From JANMEX01 sp031422915 (GTDB lineage: Bacteria > Pseudomonadota > Alphaproteobacteria > Rhizobiales > Rhizobiaceae): a DNA stretch of 6,137 nt. The DNA lies in NCBI GenBank assembly GCA_031422915.1, contig JANPEK010000240.1, forward strand, positions 1 to 6,137. The letters are read 5' to 3'. A program made the position numbers and the translations under genes. The notes under the pieces were generated by a model that saw only the letters and a program-made list of their open reading frames with translations, was not told the origin of the DNA and made no database searches. Below, in pieces: positions 4,374 to 6,137 of this stretch (the first letter of the stretch is position 1; every line of letters begins with the position of its first letter).

Positions 4374-5981
4374 ATGTCCGACAAGCCCAAAAAACCACAA
4401 AAACTCCGCGCCCGCCAACCGCGCGGCTTCATCGACCGCTCGCCGGAAGACATCCGCGCCACGGACAAGATGGTGGCGGAAATCCGCAAGGTTTACGAGT
4501 GTTACGGCTTTGATCCGCTCGAAACGCCGATGTTTGAATACACCGATGCTTTGGGCAAGTTTTTGCCCGACAGCGACCGTCCGAACGAGGGCGTCTTCTC
4601 GCTGCAAGATGACGACGAACAATGGCTCAGCCTGCGCTACGACCTGACCGCGCCGCTCGCCAGACACGTCGCTGAAAACATCAACGACATCCAGCTGCCC
4701 TACCGCACCTACCGGCAGGGCTGGGTGTTCCGCAACGAAAAGCCGGGCCCCGGCCGCTTCCGCCAGTTCATGCAGTTCGACGCAGACACAGTCGGCGCGC
4801 CGGGCGTCCAGGCCGACGCCGAAATGTGCATGATGATGTCCGATACGATGGAGGCGCTGGGGATCGCGCGTGGGGATTATGTGATCCGGGTGAATAACCG
4901 GAAGGTTCTCGATGGCGTGATGGAAGCGATTGGCGTCACCGATGTGGGCCAGAAGCTGACCGTGCTGCGGGCGATTGATAAGCTCGACAAGTTTGGCGTC
5001 GAGGGCGTGCGGCTGTTGCTTGGTGCGGGGCGCAAGGATGAGAGTGGGGATTTTACAAAGGGTGCGGGACTGGCCATTGACCAGATAGACAAGTTTGAGT
5101 TTTTGTTTGCTTGTTTTGAAGGTCGAACAGTTGCTGTGACGGGCACGATTCCGACGGCACCCGTCTATCGGGTGCCCACACAAGCAGATTTGGCTCAAGC
5201 TCAGAAAGAACAAGCAGGTTTGTACTCACTTCCTCTGGGAGTTTTGAGGTCCGCGTTTCACAAGTTTGGAGGAGATGCAGACGCAACAGTCAGTGGGTTT
5301 TCTGGATACAATGAACTTCTTGCGCTGGCTGAACTGTTCAATGCAGCTGGCTACACGGATCGCGTAAAAATTGACGTTACATGCGTCCGCGGTCTCGAAT
5401 ACTACACCGGCCCGGTCTACGAGGCTGAGCTCCTGTTCGATGTCATCAATGAAAAGGGCGAAAAAGTCCAGTTCGGCTCGGTCGGCGGCGGCGGGCGGTA
5501 TGATGGGTTGGTCAAGCGCTTCACCGGTCAGGATGTTCCGGCCACCGGCTTCTCCATCGGCGTCTCGCGGCTGATGACGGCGCTAAAGAACCTTGGCAAA
5601 CTGGATGTGTCAGACGTCATCGCGCCGGTGCTCGTCACCGTCATGGACCGCGACACGGAAAGTCTCGGGCGCTACCAAAAGTTCACGCAGGTCCTGCGCA
5701 ACGCCGGCATCCGCGCCGAGATGTATCAGGGCAACCCGAAGGATTTCCCCAAGCAACTAAAATACGCTGACAAGCGCGGCTGCCCCATCGCCATCATCGA
5801 GGGAGGCAATGAGCGGGCAGAAGGCAAGCTGATCATCAAGGACCTCATCGAAGGCAAACGCATCGCGGCGACGATCACCGACAACGCCGAATGGAAACAG
5901 GCGAAGGCGGGGGAGAAGGTGATTGATGAGACGGATTTGGTGGCGGAAGTGGAGAAAATGCTGGCGGCGCAGAAGGCATGA
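4374..5981 (+). CDS. hisS: Histidine-tRNA ligase (HisRS)
   Basis: Cytoplasmic class II synthetase that charges tRNA-His. The 535-residue product carries all expected parts. N-terminal: L-E-T-P-M-F-E-Y-T-D-A-L-G-K-F, S-L-R-Y-D-L-T-A-P-L-A-R. Motif 2: F-R-N-E-K-P-G-P-G-R-F-R-Q-F (from F119). HisA: R-G-L-E-Y-Y-T-G (339-346). HisB: G-G-G-G-R-Y-D-G-L (from 371). Motif 3: G-F-S-I-G-V-S-R (392-399). The C-terminal anticodon domain follows (L-R-N-A-G-I-R-A-E-M-Y, L-K-Y-A-D-K-R-G-C-P-I-A-I-I-E-G-G). ATG 4374 fits the family N-terminus (K-K-P-Q-K-L-R-A-R-Q-P-R-G-F), but its ribosome site is weak (GAGAAAG at 4356-4362). Rhizobial homologues as I recall them are nearer 500 residues; the excess lies in the middle, between D-F-T-K-G-A-G and the HisA motif, where base composition also drops. 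Outside that segment the protein matches rhizobial HisRS closely, so it should be functional. Confidence 0.96.
   Translation: MSDKPKKPQKLRARQPRGFIDRSPEDIRATDKMVAEIRKVYECYGFDPLETPMFEYTDALGKFLPDSDRPNEGVFSLQDDDEQWLSLRYDLTAPLARHVAENINDIQLPYRTYRQGWVFRNEKPGPGRFRQFMQFDADTVGAPGVQADAEMCMMMSDTMEALGIARGDYVIRVNNRKVLDGVMEAIGVTDVGQKLTVLRAIDKLDKFGVEGVRLLLGAGRKDESGDFTKGAGLAIDQIDKFEFLFACFEGRTVAVTGTIPTAPVYRVPTQADLAQAQKEQAGLYSLPLGVLRSAFHKFGGDADATVSGFSGYNELLALAELFNAAGYTDRVKIDVTCVRGLEYYTGPVYEAELLFDVINEKGEKVQFGSVGGGGRYDGLVKRFTGQDVPATGFSIGVSRLMTALKNLGKLDVSDVIAPVLVTVMDRDTESLGRYQKFTQVLRNAGIRAEMYQGNPKDFPKQLKYADKRGCPIAIIEGGNERAEGKLIIKDLIEGKRIAATITDNAEWKQAKAGEKVIDETDLVAEVEKMLAAQKA
5041..5400 (+). other. Low-GC, divergent and extended segment inside hisS
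   Basis: By hand count each 60-base block from 5041 to 5400 has about 47-52% GC, against about 62% in 4681-4740, 72% in 4741-4800 and 65% in 4981-5040. The segment encodes roughly residues 223-338, which include a stretch (F-A-C-F-E-G-R-T-V-A-V-T-G through K-F-G-G-D-A-D-A) not resembling rhizobial HisRS as I remember it, and about 35 residues longer. The frame stays open, and family-like sequence resumes at L-A-E-L-F-N-A-A-G-Y. It lies between motifs 2 and 3, in the HisRS-specific insertion region. A near-direct repeat, ACAAGCAGATTTG (5180-5192) and ACAAGCAGGTTTG (5210-5222), lies within it. Confidence 0.6.
5156..5176 (+). repeat. 8-bp hairpin inside the hisS coding region
   Basis: GGCACCCG (5156-5163) and CGGGTGCC (5169-5176) form a perfect 8-bp stem around the loop TCTAT, in the middle of the low-GC segment. 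It encodes part of T-A-P-V-Y-R-V-P. It could be a scar of an inserted element or a chance structure. No T-run follows, so it is not a terminator. Confidence 0.5.
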
Positions 5982-6002
5982 TTGAGGGCTTGGTGCGAGG
6001 CG

Positions 6003-6137
6003 CCCCCCTCTGTCACTTCGTGACATCTCCCCCACGAGGGGGGAGATCGGCGGTTGACCGCTCGCTGACAAATGCGCAAGTTTGGCGATTATCGATCTCC
6101 CCCCTTGCGGGGGAGATGTCCGACAGGACAGAGGGGG
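6003..6137. repeat. Compound palindromic repeat element (Bru-RS/rhizobial type), reaches the window edge
   Basis: Two ~42-base units face each other. The left unit (about 6008-6049, starting CTCTGTCAC) and the reverse complement of the right unit (about 6093-6133, starting CTCTGTCC) match at most positions. Outer arms are CCCCCCTCTGTC (6003-6014) and GACAGAGGGGG (6127-6137). Each unit folds into two hairpins: 6011-6025 (TGTCAC/GTGACA) and 6025-6047 (9 bp, ATCTCCCCC/GGGGGAGAT) on the left; 6095-6117 (same 9-bp stem) and 6117-6130 (TGTCC/GGACA) on the right. The ~43 bases between them (6050-6092) are unpaired. Such non-coding elements recur in intergenic regions of Brucella, Ochrobactrum and Mesorhizobium. 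Starting 22 bases after the hisS stop, it may also end the hisS transcript or stabilise its 3' end. The last arm may continue past the edge. Confidence 0.8.

Noticed and set aside
4971..5099. Similar 27-base stretches at 4971-4997 and 5073-5099 in hisS (about 20 of 27 identical) suggesting an internal duplication
   Set aside because: Both encode the I-D-K/Q...D-K-F type sequence that homologous HisRS proteins carry at both places, so the likeness probably predates the patch or is chance.
4338..5213. Minus-strand frame of 291 codons opposite hisS
   Set aside because: Antisense shadow of a clearly identified HisRS. Part of its apparent coding look comes from the mirrored codon bias of hisS.
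5978..6137. Open frame from ATG 5978 (overlapping the hisS stop as ATGA) to the window edge
   Set aside because: Almost all of it is the palindromic repeat, whose composition leaves frames open by chance. The encoded sequence has no recognisable domain and there is no ribosome site.
6003..6137. CRISPR-like array
   Set aside because: There are only two units, in inverted orientation with internal hairpins, and no regular spacers.

Overview
The window looks like chromosomal DNA of an alphaproteobacterium of the Hyphomicrobiales (Rhizobiales), close to the Brucella/Ochrobactrum, Phyllobacterium, Mesorhizobium or Agrobacterium groups. The reasons are a BA14K-family protein, a long HisRS with rhizobial-type motifs (an R-G-L-E-Y-Y-T-G signature and the F-R-N-E-K-P-G-P-G-R-F motif 2), a high-GC coding background, and a compound palindromic repeat of the type scattered through Brucella and rhizobial genomes. 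The exact genus cannot be fixed from the sequence alone.

Layout. Positions 1-636 (minus) hold the 5' part of a secreted L,D-transpeptidase gene cut by the left edge. After a ~190-base divergent intergenic region comes a two-gene plus-strand operon: tag (3-methyladenine DNA glycosylase I, 829-1455), overlapped by a DUF1801 gene that starts at GTG 1448. A BA14K-type secreted protein follows (2037-2477, plus), preceded by a leader with its own strong Shine-Dalgarno and mini-ORF. A perfect 14-bp hairpin terminator (2506-2539) separates it from convergent minus-strand genes. These are, in transcription order from the right: higB-higA toxin-antitoxin (4099-3464), a small His-rich membrane or secreted protein with a CxxC (3402-3076), and a Met-rich membrane-anchored DUF305 protein (3001-2564). 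The last two look like a small periplasmic metal (probably copper) handling pair. After a 274-base divergent region with a possible 31-codon leader ORF comes hisS (4374-5981, plus). The window ends in the compound palindromic repeat (from about 6003), which may also act as the hisS terminator and continues past the right edge.

How the genes relate. The window mixes housekeeping genes (cell-wall cross-linking, alkylation repair, histidyl-tRNA charging) with accessory cargo (HigBA and the metal-binding pair) placed between them. The most unusual signal is inside hisS. About 360 bases (roughly residues 223-338) drop from about 62-72% GC in the preceding sampled blocks to about 47-52% GC by hand count, contain an 8-bp hairpin, and encode a HisRS middle region that appears about 35 residues longer than in related rhizobial enzymes. 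No CRISPR array, rRNA, tRNA, transposase or phage gene was seen, and I found no clear evidence for a wholly new multi-gene system.
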